DNA from: Symsagittifera roscoffensis | Taxonomy: Eukaryota > Xenacoelomorpha > Acoela > Convolutidae | Direction of reading: 5' to 3' | Length of the DNA: 22,500 nt | Assembly: GCF_963678635.1 (NCBI RefSeq) | Contig: NW_026970970.1 | Location: 1-22,500, forward strand | In this document: positions 8,645 to 19,359 of the stretch, in pieces | Position numbering within the stretch: position 1 is the first letter of the stretch | Layout of the letters: every line of letters begins with the position of its first letter | The notes under the pieces: generated by a model | The model's database searches: none | Told to the model about the DNA's origin: nothing | What the model saw: the letters and a program-made list of their open reading frames with translations, nothing else | Made by a program: the position numbers and the translations under genes

Positions 8645-9480
8645 CAAAGCCTTTAAGGCAGTTTTGGTTCTGCTTTCTAGTTATAAACTATCTGACCTTC
8701 GTTCTTTTCGAACCTTGGATGGTTCTCCTTACTGAGGCGAAATCGAGCGATGATACTTTACCAGTGGTCAAGTCTCATCAAATTACGCCTTTCTGATACG
8801 CTTTTGAGGTTAGGAAGTAAAAAAAAAATTTTCAAAAATTTTGAAATTTTTCAAAATTTTTTTGAAAATTCTCGCTACTACCCTCCCCCTATAATACACA
8901 GAAATCTCCTAAATGAGTATTTCTGGGGAAAATTTTTTTTTTTTCAAATGCTCACCATTTGCTCAATTTTTGCTCAAAATAACTTTTGAAAACACGCCCG
9001 GAAAGCCCTGCCTATGTACTTTCCAACGCTTTTTACCCGAAGTGAATCGCACAATTTTTTGTTGACCAAAAATGCAAGAGACTGAAGTGAAATTTTTTTT
9101 TTTTTTTGAAAAAATAGCAAAAGTCAATTTTTAACTCGAGCTGGAACCTAAACTAATTTTAGTAAAAAAAATTGTAATATACCATTAGAAAGCTATGCTC
9201 AAGGGCTTTCCAGCGGTTATAATTATATTAAAATTGAACAATTTTTTGTTGCCCGAAATTTCATTCTTCTAAACTTCGTCACTTTTTGAGCTCAAAATTG
9301 CAGTTCAGCCAAAGCGCTATAACTTTTACACCACTGGTCCGATTGGACTGAGCTTTCTACACCAACTAGCCCTCACACAGAGCTCTCTACGCTAAAATTG
9401 AAAGTTAGCTGTGCGAGCACTCCTTCATGCCTAAACAGCTGTTTTTCTGCAATTTCGAGCTGAAAAATCGAATTACAGAG
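8645..9480. repeat. AT-rich IGS segment with degenerate ~180-bp satellite; absent from unit 2
   Basis: This is strongly AT-rich with long A and T runs (8819-8875, 8933-8944, 9090-9107). Related strings recur about 176-190 bp apart: cacaattttttgttgaccaa near 9050 and gaacaattttttgttgccc near 9236; gaaagccctgcctatg near 9000 and gaaagctatgctcaag near 9188; ataacttttacaccactggtc near 9320 and ataacttttgaaccactggtc near 9497. This suggests worn satellite monomers of about 180 bp. The ORF at 8750-8989 is low-complexity and not a gene. The second unit has lost this segment. Confidence 0.75.
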
Positions 9481-10876
9481 TTTACGGCTCGGGTCATAAC
9501 TTTTGAACCACTGGTCGCACAGCTCCCATCTTTTTCATGCAGCTGACCATCAAGCATATCTAACTTCGCTAAAATTGAAAGTGAGCTGTGCGAGCACTCC
9601 TTCAAGCTCAAACAAGCGTTTTAGAGCCCTGAGACCCCCATTTTTCAGCTCAAAATAGGGGTCTTCCGCTTCGATCAGTCGCTCCTGCAGCTCAACCAAG
9701 GGTCGCGCAAGCTCATCTAAGGTGGTTCTAAGACCTATTTTTCACGAGGAAGCGAATGGGCCTATCCCGGAAGCTCTACGAGCAAGCTTTGTTAACTTTC
9801 AAGCCAACTGAAGCAACTTCGTCAGTTTTGGACCTCATTTTGAGCTTGTTTACGGCTCGGGTCATAACTTTTGAACCACTGGTCGCACAGCTCCCATCTT
9901 TTTCATGCAGCTGACCATCAAGCATATCTAACTTCGCTAAAATTGAAAGTGAGCTGTGCGAGCACTCCTTCAAGCTCAAACAAGCGTTTTAGAGCCCTGA
10001 GACCCCCATTTTTCAGCTCAAAATAGGGGTCTTCCGCTTCGATCAGTCGCTCCTGCAGCTCAACCAAGGGTCGCGCAAGCTCATCTAAGGTGGTTCTAAG
10101 ACCTATTTTTCACGAGGAAGCGAATGGGCCTATCCCGGAAGCTCTACGAGCAAGCTTTGTTAACTTTCAAGCCAACTGAAGCAACTTCGTCAGTTTTGGA
10201 CCTCATTTTGAGCTTGTTTACGGCTCGGGTCATAACTTTTGAACCACTGGTCGCACAGCTCCCATCTTTTTCATGCAGCTGACCATCAAGCATATCTAAC
10301 TTCGCTAAAATTGAAAGTGAGCTGTGCGAGCACTCCTTCAAGCTCAAACAAGCGTTTTAGAGCCCTGAGACCCCCATTTTTCAGCTCAAAATAGGGGTCT
10401 TCCGCTTCGATCAGTCGCTCCTGCAGCTCAACCAAGGGTCGCGCAAGCTCATCTAAGGTGGTTCTAAGACCTATTTTTCACGAGGAAGCGAATGGGCCTA
10501 TCCCGGAAGCTCTACGAGCAAGCTTTGTTAACTTTCAAGCCAACTGAAGCAACTTCGTCAGTTTTGGACCTCATTTTGAGCTTGTTTACGGCTCGGGTCA
10601 TAACTTTTGAACCACTGGTCGCACAGCTCCCATCTTTTTCATGCAGCTGACCATCAAGCATATCTAACTTCGCTAAAATTGAAAGTGAGCTGTGCGAGCA
10701 CTCCTTCAAGCTCAAACAAGCGTTTTAGAGCCCTGAGACCCCCATTTTTCAGCTCAAAATAGGGGTCTTCCGCTTCGATCAGTCGCTCCTGCAGCTCAAC
10801 CAAGGGTCGCGCAAGCTCATCTAAGGTGGTTCTAAGACCCATCTTTTTCATGCAGCTGACCATCAAGCATATTGAC
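9481..10876. repeat. 368-bp tandem repeats in IGS, unit 1 (3 full plus partial)
   Basis: Units starting tttacggctcggg lie at 9481, 9849, 10217 and 10585, an exact 368-bp period, and appear identical. The last copy is cut at about 10839 and jumps back to catctttttcatgcagctgaccatcaagcat (10840-10870), an internal rearrangement. The recurring 67-codon minus-strand ORFs are phase artefacts: 368 is not a multiple of 3, so no frame stays open across units. Confidence 0.95.
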
Positions 10877-10915
10877 AAAATTTGACTCCTAAATGAGTAT
10901 TACTGGCACAAAAGA

Positions 10916-10918
<3 letters not shown>

Positions 10919-10948
<30 letters not shown>
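10919..10948. repeat. Poly(A) run of 30, unit 1
   Basis: There are thirty consecutive A residues after agagtt. The run has the same length in unit 2 (21238-21267). The upstream string ctcctaaatgagtattactgg recurs with one change near 8908-8928, also next to homopolymer runs. Confidence 0.97.
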
Positions 10949-10953
<5 letters not shown>

Positions 10954-11519
10954 GTGTAGTAACATTGTTACTGGTGCTTATTCAATCTTTTCTTCCTTCT
11001 CTTCACTGGTTCATCTCTTTAACACTGCCCAGCTTTTAGCTCGTGAAAGAGCTCAGACCGACTGCTACTGCTGATAGTTGACTCCTAAAGCAGTTCTTCT
11101 AGGTACTAGCGTTAGTTAGTACCTACTTGCTTTCTGATCGGTCAGTGTCTTTAATTGGAATGAAGACCAGGCAGAAGTAGGCCTCCGAGCATCCTGGTGC
11201 TCTCCCAGTTTCTGACGTTGGGACTTCGCTGAAATTCGTTTACTTGCTACTTAACCGTCTTTCGGCTATCTTTCGGGTACTTGCTACTTTTACTTGACCG
11301 TACATCGTCACCGCCTTGAGTCAAGCTAACTTACTTAACTTAACTAAGTTAACTTGACTGACTTGCTTGAGTCTAAGCAACTCTAATCAAGCCTTCTTTC
11401 GGGAATCTGACTCTCTCTTAATATGATGCACCACAGAGCAAGGTACTTTGACTGGGAGCCAATCCCCAGTCTCATGCTATCATGCACCACCGTCTCTCTT
11501 GCCATCATGGACTTTCTAA
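10949..11519. other. Unique IGS segment with several inverted repeats
   Basis: There is no gene here. Visible structure includes AGTAAC/GTTACT (around 10958-10972), AGGTACTA/TAGTACCT (around 11100-11123), a pyrimidine-rich stretch (10985-11030), short direct repeats of actt, taac and ttaact near 11320-11360, and a copy of the shared hairpin GACTGGG/CCCAGTC at 11450-11471. I could not identify a 5S gene or a promoter. Confidence 0.65.
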
Positions 11520-14440
11520 GGATCACCATGAAGGATCACCTTGAGTCAACCTAACTTGCATCAGGTTAACTCTCTTTAAACCATCTTTCGGGAATCTAAG
11601 GTGATCCATTACGGACTACCTTGAGCTAATCTAACCTTAGTTAGATCAACTCTAGATGGACCATCTTAGATGGACCATCTATCAAAGGATCACCAAGAAG
11701 GATCACCTTGAGTCAACCTAACTTGCATCAGGTTAACTCTCTTTAAACCATCTTTCGGGAATCTGAGGTGATCCATTAAGGACTACCTTGAGCTAATCTA
11801 ACCTTAGTTAGATCAACTCTTAGATGGACCATCTTAGATGGACCATCTATCAAAGGATCACCAAGAAGGATCACCTTGAGTCAACCTAACTTGCATCAGG
11901 TCAACTCTCTTTAAACCATCTTTCGGGAATCTAAGGTGATCCATTAAGGACTACCTTGAGCTAATCTAACCTTAGTTAGATCAACTCTTAGATGGACCAT
12001 CTTAGATGGACCATCTATCAAAGGATCACCAAGAAGGATCACCTTGAGTCAACCTAACTTGCATCAGGTTAACTCTCTTTAAACCATCTTTCGGGAATCT
12101 GAGGTGATCCATTAAGGACTACCTTGAGCTAATCTAACCTTAGTTAGATCAACTCTTAGATGGACCATCTTAGATGGACCATCTATCAAAGGATCACCAA
12201 GAAGGATCACCTTGAGTCAACCTAACTTGCATCAGGTTAACTCTCTTTAAACCATCTTTCGGGAATCTGAGGTGATCCATTAAGGACTACCTTGAGCTAA
12301 TCTAACCTTAGTTAGATCAACTCTTAGATGGACCATCTTAGATGGACCATCTATCAAAGGATCACCAAGAAGGATCACCTTGAGTCAACCTAACTTGCAT
12401 CAGGTTAACTCTCTTTAAACCATCTTTCGGGAATCTGAGGTGATCCATTAAGGACTACCTTGAGCTAATCTAACCTTAGTTAGATCAACTCTTAGATGGA
12501 CCATCTTAGATGGACCATCTATCAAAGGATCACCAAGAAGGATCACCTTGAGTCAACCTAACTTGCATCAGGTCAACTCTCTTTAAACCATCTTTCGGGA
12601 ATCTAAGGTGATCCATTAAGGACTACCTTGAGCTAATCTAACCTTAGTTAGATCAACTCTTAGATGGACCATCTTAGATGGACCATCTATCAAAGGATCA
12701 CCAAGAAGGATCACCTTGAGTCAACCTAACTTGCATCAGGTTAACTCTCTTTAAACCATCTTTCGGGAATCTGAGGTGATCCATTAAGGACTACCTTGAG
12801 CTAATCTAACCTTAGTTAGATCAACTCTTAGATGGACCATCTTAGATGGACCATCTATCAAAGGATCACCAAGAAGGATCACCTTGAGTCAACCTAACTT
12901 GCATCAGGTTAACTCTCTTTAAACCATCTTTCGGGAATCTGAGGTGATCCATTAAGGACTACCTTGAGCTAATCTAACCTTAGTTAGATCAACTCTTAGA
13001 TGGACCATCTTAGATGGACCATCTATCAAAGGATCACCAAGAAGGATCACCTTGAGTCAACCTAACTTGCATCAGGTTAACTCTCTTTAAACCATCTTTC
13101 GGGAATCTGAGGTGATCCATTAAGGACTACCTTGAGCTAATCTAACCTTAGTTAGATCAACTCTTAGATGGACCATCTTAGATGGACCATCTATCAAAGG
13201 ATCACCAAGAAGGATCACCTTGAGTCAACCTAACTTGCATCAGGTCAACTCTCTTTAAACCATCTTTCGGGAATCTAAGGTGATCCATTAAGGACTACCT
13301 TGAGCTAATCTAACCTTAGTTAGATCAACTCTTAGATGGACCATCTTAGATGGACCATCTATCAAAGGATCACCAAGAAGGATCACCTTGAGTCAACCTA
13401 ACTTGCATCAGGTTAACTCTCTTTAAACCATCTTTCGGGAATCTGAGGTGATCCATTAAGGACTACCTTGAGCTAATCTAACCTTAGTTAGATCAACTCT
13501 TAGATGGACCATCTTAGATGGACCATCTATCAAAGGATCACCAAGAAGGATCACCTTGAGTCAACCTAACTTGCATCAGGTTAACTCTCTTTAAACCATC
13601 TTTCGGGAATCTGAGGTGATCCATTAAGGACTACCTTGAGCTAATCTAACCTTAGTTAGATCAACTCTTAGATGGACCATCTTAGATGGACCATCTATCA
13701 AAGGATCACCAAGAAGGATCACCTTGAGTCAACCTAACTTGCATCAGGTCAACTCTCTTTAAACCATCTTTCGGGAATCTAAGGTGATCCATTAAGGACT
13801 ACCTTGAGCTAATCTAACCTTAGTTAGATCAACTCTTAGATGGACCATCTTAGATGGACCATCTATCAAAGGATCACCAAGAAGGATCACCTTGAGTCAA
13901 CCTAACTTGCATCAGGTTAACTCTCTTTAAACCATCTTTCGGGAATCTGAGGTGATCCATTAAGGACTACCTTGAGCTAATCTAACCTTAGTTAGATCAA
14001 CTCTTAGATGGACCATCTTAGATGGACCATCTATCAAAGGATCACCAAGAAGAATCACCTTGAGTCAACCTAACTTGCATCAGGTCAACTCTCTTTAAAC
14101 CATCTTTCGGGAATCTAAGGTGATCCATTAAGGACTACCTTGAGCTAATCTAACCTTAGTTAGATCAACTCTAGATGGACCATCTTAGATGGACCATCTA
14201 TCAAAGGATCACCATTAAGGATCACCTTGAGTCAACCTAACTTGCATCAGGTCAACTCTCTTTAAACCATCTTTCGGGAATCTAAGGTGATCCATTAAGG
14301 ACTACCTTGAGCTAATCTAACCTTAGTTAGATCAACTCTAGATGGACCATCTTAGATGGACCATCTATCAAAGGATCACCAAGAAGGATCACCTTGAGTC
14401 AACCTAACGTGCATCAGGTTAACTCTCTTTGCACCATCTT
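11520..14440. repeat. 168-bp tandem repeat array in IGS (17 units plus partial)
   Basis: Units start with ggatcaccaagaagg or a variant at 11520, 11687 and 11855, then every 168 bp to 14039, and at 14206 and 14373 (the last is partial). The first and two late units are 167 bp because one t is missing. Each unit holds ggatcacc twice and its inverse ggtgatcc, a hairpin TCTAAC/GTTAGA around CTTA, and a near-palindrome agatggaccatct in two copies. Two linked substitutions define two unit types. The array stops about 20 bp before the LSU 3' end, so it lies immediately downstream of LSU in transcription order. Confidence 0.96.
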
Positions 14441-14460
14441 TCGGGGGTTTTGGGATAAAT

Positions 14461-14720
14461 ACATCCCTGCCTGAAGAACATTGCCTCAGCATCTCGTAGC
14501 GCAAGCTACTTGATCGCTTACAGCAAGTCCAGGCTTTCCCATCATCAATGGGGGATAGCTTTCCTATCTGACATCGGGGTCAACAGCATCAATATACTTG
14601 CTACTGCCAAATTAAACCATTAAAGGCAATTTTCATGATGCAGATAGAGCAATTTAATCTATGCTTTAGGTCTGAGTCCTGACTTAGAGGCGTTCAGTCA
14701 TAATCCATCAATTGTAGCTT
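14461..14720 (-). rRNA. Large-subunit rRNA, 3'-terminal ~260 nt only (truncated gene)
   Basis: On the minus strand this begins AAGCTACAATTGATGGATTATG, goes through GACTGAACGCCTCTAAGTCAG, a conserved LSU 3' region, and ends near GCTGAGGCAATGTTCTTCAGG then CAGGGATGT. That end is comparable to the family's GATCTGCTGAG...TTTGT terminus. The 3' end is placed at about 14461 by this comparison. At 14719-14721 the LSU sequence stops and ITS1 repeat sequence begins. The sarcin-ricin loop and everything 5' of it are missing, so unit 2 cannot yield a complete LSU. Confidence 0.9.
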
Positions 14721-14721
14721 T
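14719..14721. other. Deletion junction: LSU 3' end joined to ITS1 repeat
   Basis: To the left, attgtagctt matches the LSU fragments, which continue cgcatcc. To the right, tttaaacgcgctctcaatg matches the inside of a 332-bp ITS1 unit. The two parents share only tt at the join, which suggests end joining or microhomology. About 21 bp of the first ITS1 unit, ITS2, 5.8S and nearly all of LSU are lost. Confidence 0.85.
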
Positions 14722-15806
14722 AAACGCGCTCTCAATGCAATCACATGTATCACACCGGTACTACATCTGAACAGCTCTTTGATCAACAGAATACCCAAGT
14801 TCGAGCGACTTGCTTAAGTGTTCTATCCAGTCCCTAAGGATCTGACAGATACACCAGTAAAAGAACCGGATCAATCCGAAGACTGATCACTCCTACGATC
14901 GGATTTCTCCAAAAGTAAGTGTTCACTCGATTAGAACAAAGCCAACCGCAGTCGGACTTTGAGCTGTCTGGACCACCCTGTTCTTAAGCATTTGGGCCTT
15001 CGCTTTCCTCAGTCTTTCTCTTACAACGGCAAACTGAAGATCGAACACTGTTTAAACGCGCTCTCAATGCAATCACATGTATCACACCGGTACTACATCT
15101 GAACAGCTCTTTGATCAACAGAATACCCAAGTTCGAGCGACTTGCTTAAGTGTTCTATCCAGTCCCTAAGGATCTGACAGATACACCAGTAAAAGAACCG
15201 GATCAATCCGAAGACTGATCACTCCTACGATCGGATTTCTCCAAAAGTAAGTGTTCACTCGATTAGAACAAAGCCAACCGCAGTCGGACTTTGAGCTGTC
15301 TGGACCACCCTGTTCTTAAGCATTTGGGCCTTCGCTTTCCTCAGTCTTTCTCTTACAACGGCAAACTGAAGATCGAACACTGTTTAAACGCGCTCTCAAT
15401 GCAATCACATGTATCACACCGGTACTACATCTGAACAGCTCTTTGATCAACAGAATACCCAAGTTCGAGCGACTTGCTTAAGTGTTCTATCCAGTCCCTA
15501 AGGATCTGACAGATACACCAGTAAAAGAACCGGATCAATCCGAAGACTGATCACTCCTACGATCGGATTTCTCCAAAAGTAAGTGTTCACTCGATTAGAA
15601 CAAAGCCAACCGCAGTCGGACTTTGAGCTGTCTGGACCACCCTGTTCTTAAGCATTTGGGCCTTCGCTTTCCTCAGTCTTTCTCTTACAACGGCAAACTG
15701 AAGATCGAACACTGTTTAAACGCGCTCTCAATGCAATCACATGTATCACACCGGTACTACATCTGAACAGCTCTTTGATCAACAGAATACCCAAGTTTGA
15801 GTGACC
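14722..15806 (-). repeat. 332-bp ITS1 repeats, unit 2 (2 full plus partials)
   Basis: A first copy lacks its first ~21 bp because of the junction. Full units start at 15030 and 15362. A truncated one (15694-15806) abuts an LSU fragment. The sequence matches the unit 1 array, which has five full copies. Confidence 0.94.
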
Positions 15807-16023
15807 TCCCATCATCAATGGGGGATTGCATTCCTATCTGACATCGGGGTCAACAGCATCAATATACTTGATACTGCCAATTTAAACCATTAAAGGCAAT
15901 TTTCATGATGCAGATAGAGCAATTCAATCTACGCTTTAGGTCATCAATTGTAGCTTCGCATCCGCCTTCTCAGGCAGACGCTTGAAACCAGGGAACTGAA
16001 CACACTGTTCCTCTCGTACTAAG
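15807..16023 (-). pseudogene. LSU 3'-end fragment in ITS1, unit 2 copy 1
   Basis: This is the counterpart of the fragment at 4114-4330. It carries the sarcin-ricin loop AGTACGAGAGGAAC and the same 34-nt internal loss. Confidence 0.87.
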
Positions 16024-16210
16024 TGTTACCCAAGCATAGATCACCCTGTTTTTGAGCGTTTGGGCCCTCGCTTTTCTCAGTCTTACTCTTACGAAGGCAA
16101 ACTGAAGATCGAACACTGTTTAAACGCTCTCTCAATGCAATCACATGTATCACACCGGTACTACATCTAAACAGCTCTTTGATCAACAGAATACCCAAGT
16201 TCGAGCGACC
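16024..16210 (-). repeat. Chimeric spacer between LSU fragments, unit 2
   Basis: This is the counterpart of 4331-4517. It has the 17-nt LSU match cccaagcatagatcacc followed by parts of both halves of the 332-bp unit. Confidence 0.84.
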
Positions 16211-16427
16211 TCCCATCATCAATGGGGGATTGCATTCCTATCTGACATCGGGGTCAACAGCATCAATATACTTGATACTGCCAATTTAAACCATTAAAGG
16301 CAATTTTCATGATGCAGATAGAGCAATTCAATCTACGCTTTAGGTCATCAATTGTAGCTTCGCATCCGCCTTCTCAGGCAGACGCTTGAAACCAGGGAAC
16401 TGAACACACTGTTCCTCTCGTACTAAG
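16211..16427 (-). pseudogene. LSU 3'-end fragment in ITS1, unit 2 copy 2
   Basis: This is the counterpart of the fragment at 4518-4734 and has the same internal loss. Confidence 0.87.
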
Positions 16428-16625
16428 TGTGATTACCCAAGCATAGATCACCCTGTTCTTAAGCATTCGGGCCTTCGCTTTCCTCAGTCTTTCTCTAACG
16501 AAAGCAAACTGAAAATCGTACACTGTTTAAACGACCAACAAACAAGCTTATCTAGGAGAAGTTACTCCTAAGCTACCATCTAAACAGCTTTTTGATCAAC
16601 AGAATACCCAAGTTTGAGCGACTTC
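16428..16625 (-). repeat. Diverged ITS1 unit with substituted hairpin, unit 2
   Basis: This is the counterpart of 4735-4932, with the same AGGAG/CTCCT inverted repeat in place of the usual ITS2-half core. Confidence 0.79.
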
Positions 16626-16815
16626 CTTTTGGCGTCAACAATGACGAGGCATTTGGCTACCTGCTTTTGGCGTCAACAATGACGAGGCATTTGGCTACCT
16701 GCTTTTGGCGTCAAAAATGACGAGGCATTTGGCTACCTGCTTTTGGCGTCAAAAATGACGAGGCATTTGGCTACCTGATTTTGGCGTCAACAATGACGAG
16801 ACATTTGGCTACCTT
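16626..16815. repeat. 38-bp tandem repeat, 5 copies, unit 2
   Basis: Five copies with CGTCA/TGACG stems and the same order of loop variants as in unit 1 (acaa, acaa, aaaa, aaaa, acaa). Confidence 0.95.
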
Positions 16816-16953
16816 CTCTCTTGCTATAATGCACCACTGACTCTCACTTGCTATCATCCACACCGAGCAAGCTACTTTGACTGGGAGCCCATCCCCAGTC
16901 TCAAGCTATCATGCACCACCGTTTTTCTTGCTAATGCACCACCATCATACTAA

Positions 16954-17104
16954 GGATCACCAACAAGGATCACCTTGAGTTAACCTAACTTGCATCAGGT
17001 CAACTCTCTTTGAATTATCTTTCGGGAATCTAAGGTGATCCATTAAGGACTACCTTGAGCCAATCTAACCTTAGCTAGACCAACTCTTAGATGAACCATG
17101 AAGG
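16954..17104. repeat. Single 168-bp-type IGS repeat inside ITS1, unit 2
   Basis: This is the counterpart of 5261-5411. It is flanked by diverged 100-bp-type sequence (16818-16953) and the 100-bp array. Confidence 0.87.
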
Positions 17105-17117
17105 AACATCATGCTAT

Positions 17118-17463
17118 CATGCACCACCGACTCTTCCTTGCTATTATCAACCACCGAGCAAGCTACTTTAACTGGGAGCCAATCCCCAGTCTCATGCACC
17201 ACCGTCTCTCTTACTCACATGCACCACCGACTCTTCCTTGCTATTATCAACCACCGAGCAAGCTACTTTAACTGGGAGCCAATCCCCAGTCTCATGCACC
17301 ACCGTCTCTCTTACTCTCATGCACCACCGACTCTTTCTTGCTATCATCAACCACCGAGCAAGCTACTTTGACTGGGAGCCAATCCCCAGTCTCATGCACC
17401 ACCGTCTCTCTTACACTCATGCACCACCGACTCTTTCTTGATTATGCACCACCACCTTTCAGC
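17118..17463. repeat. 100-bp tandem repeats in ITS1, unit 2
   Basis: Three copies and a partial one at a 100-bp period, matching 5425-5770, with the GACTGGG/CCCAGTC-type hairpin in each copy. Confidence 0.92.
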
Positions 17464-17544
17464 AAAATCTCCAAAAAGATCTACTGCGTACCGGGTCATA
17501 TTTAATGAGCTGACCGGCTCTTCGCTCAAACAGTGGCATTAGTC

Positions 17545-17565
17545 ACTGATCCTTCCGCAGGTTCC

Positions 17566-17603
<38 letters not shown>

Positions 17604-17689
17604 CAATTAAGCTCGATCCGCTTCCACCTATTGCCAGGACCGAAGTCTCAGCGACGGGCTTCCGCAATTCTTGCTTAAACATCCAATCA

Positions 17690-17729
<40 letters not shown>

Positions 17730-18174
17730 ATCCCCAGTAGTTGTTGACTACCGAGTACTAGGAATTCCTGGTTCACGAATGCAAGTTACAACATTCGATC
17801 CCCTTCACGCTCATGAATTTTAGGTGATTACCCGGACCATATAGGCCAAGGTTATCCCTCAATTTAAATTCACCAGTGTAGCGCGCGTGCAGTCCAGGAC
17901 ATCTAAGGGCATCACAGACCTGTTATAGCCTCACTTCACTTGTGCTATTTAATTGCACATAGTACCTCTAAGAAGTAACCAATACTCTAACGAGAATGGC
18001 ACTATTTAGATGATCAAGATCTCGTTCGTTATCGGAATTAACCAGACAGATCACTCCACTAACTAAGAACGGCCATGCACCACCGCCCATATAATCATGA
18101 AAGATCATCAATCTGTCAATCCTTAAGATGTCTGGACCTGGTGAGATTTCCCGTGTTGAGTCAAATTAAGCCGC

Positions 18175-18220
<46 letters not shown>

Positions 18221-19359
18221 GATTTTGCAACCATACTTCCCCCGGAACCAATAAACTTTGGTTTCCCGGTTAATTTCTTGCCAAGTCAGAAGAGACTTTG
18301 ACAAATCGTAAGTTGGTATAGTTTATGGTTAGAATTACGAGGGTATCTAATCCTCTTCAATACTCTAACTTTCGTTCTTGATTAATGAAAACATTCTTGG
18401 CAAATGCTTTCGCAGTAGTTTGTCTTGCCACGATCCAAGAATTTCACCTCTAACGTAGCAATACAAATGCCCCCGGCTGTTCCTTTCAATCATTACCGCA
18501 CTTTAGCCACCGGCATCAGTAAAACGCGGGTCATTCTCCATTATTCCATGCTTGATTATTCAATCCCAAAGGATGCTTTGAACACTCTAATTTTCTCAAA
18601 GTGAAAACACCGTTTCCACACCTCGTCACATTTAAGTGCAAGGTATTTCTTCGATGCGAAGGATGAGCGTAACGAGTGGAAAGCGTTAACTAACCACCAT
18701 GTTACCGTTATACTCAAACAGATCCAACTATGAGCTTTTTAAACGCAGCAACTTTTGCATACGCTTGTAGAGGCTGGTATTACCGCGGCTGCTGGCACCA
18801 GACTTGCCCTCTACTCGATCATCAAAGGAGCTTTTGCATCCTTTCCATTCTGATTACAAACCATTAAGGCTCATATCATTATTTCTCGTCACTACCTCCT
18901 CGTGCGGAGAGTGGGTAATTTGCGTGCCTGCTGCCTTCCTTGGATGTGGTAGCCGTTTCTAAGGCTCCCTCTCCGGAATCGAACCCTGATTCCCCGTTAG
19001 CCGTCACAACCATGGTAGTCCGTTACACTACCATCATAGGTTGATAGCTCAGAAATTCGGAAGCTGCGTCCCCCGGCCTAAGCCATCTGGGATCTTTCAG
19101 TTACTTTGGATTCATCCGGTATGCGCCCGTACTTAGCAGGTCGCTCGGTGAATTCTTGTAAAAGTTCGCGACCGGAGTCACGCAATCTGCATGCATTAGC
19201 TGCAGGGTTACCGCAGTTATTCATCTGACAGGTAACTCAACTTTTAGATAGTAACTGATTTAATGAGCCATTCGCGGTTTCACTTTTGCAAGTTTCACTT
19301 ACACATGCATGGCTTAGTCTTTCAGACAAGCATATGGCAACTGACAGGATCAATCAGTT
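17545..19359 (-). rRNA. Small-subunit (18S-type) rRNA, unit 2, complete
   Basis: This is the second SSU gene. By reading it appears identical to the copy at 5852-7666. The 530 loop is at 18780-18798, the GTACACACCGCCCGTC segment at 17698-17713 and the 3' end CCTGCGGAAGGATCA near 17547-17563. The gene is complete, yet its transcription unit lacks 5.8S and almost all of LSU. If transcribed, it could yield SSU rRNA only, provided processing within ITS1 still works. The identity to unit 1 implies recent duplication or active homogenisation. Confidence 0.96.

Larger units (their letters stand above)
14722..17544 (-). other. ITS1 of the deleted unit 2
   Basis: This ITS1 lies downstream of SSU copy 2. 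From the 332-bp array to SSU it matches unit 1 at a constant offset of 11,693 bp. It differs in having fewer 332-bp copies and in ending at the LSU junction instead of at 5.8S. Confidence 0.87.

Noticed and set aside
9405-10878. Recurrent 67-codon ORFs and a 74-codon Leu/Glu-rich ORF in the 368-bp array
   Set aside because: The 74-codon product looks coiled-coil-like, but it exists only at the rearranged end of the array. The unit length breaks the frame, and no start or splice context supports a gene.
10919-10948. Poly(A) run as the tail of a retrotransposed element
   Set aside because: I found no target-site duplication and no element body beside it. The same run sits at the same place in both units.
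11040-11240. Possible 5S rRNA gene in the IGS
   Set aside because: gttagttagtacctacttg resembles part of 5S (cttagttagtacttgg), but the 5' half, the terminal stem and the spacing do not fit. A covariance-model search would decide.
11520-14440. CRISPR-like array
   Set aside because: The whole 168-bp unit repeats, with no variable spacers between short repeats, and the context is eukaryotic rDNA.
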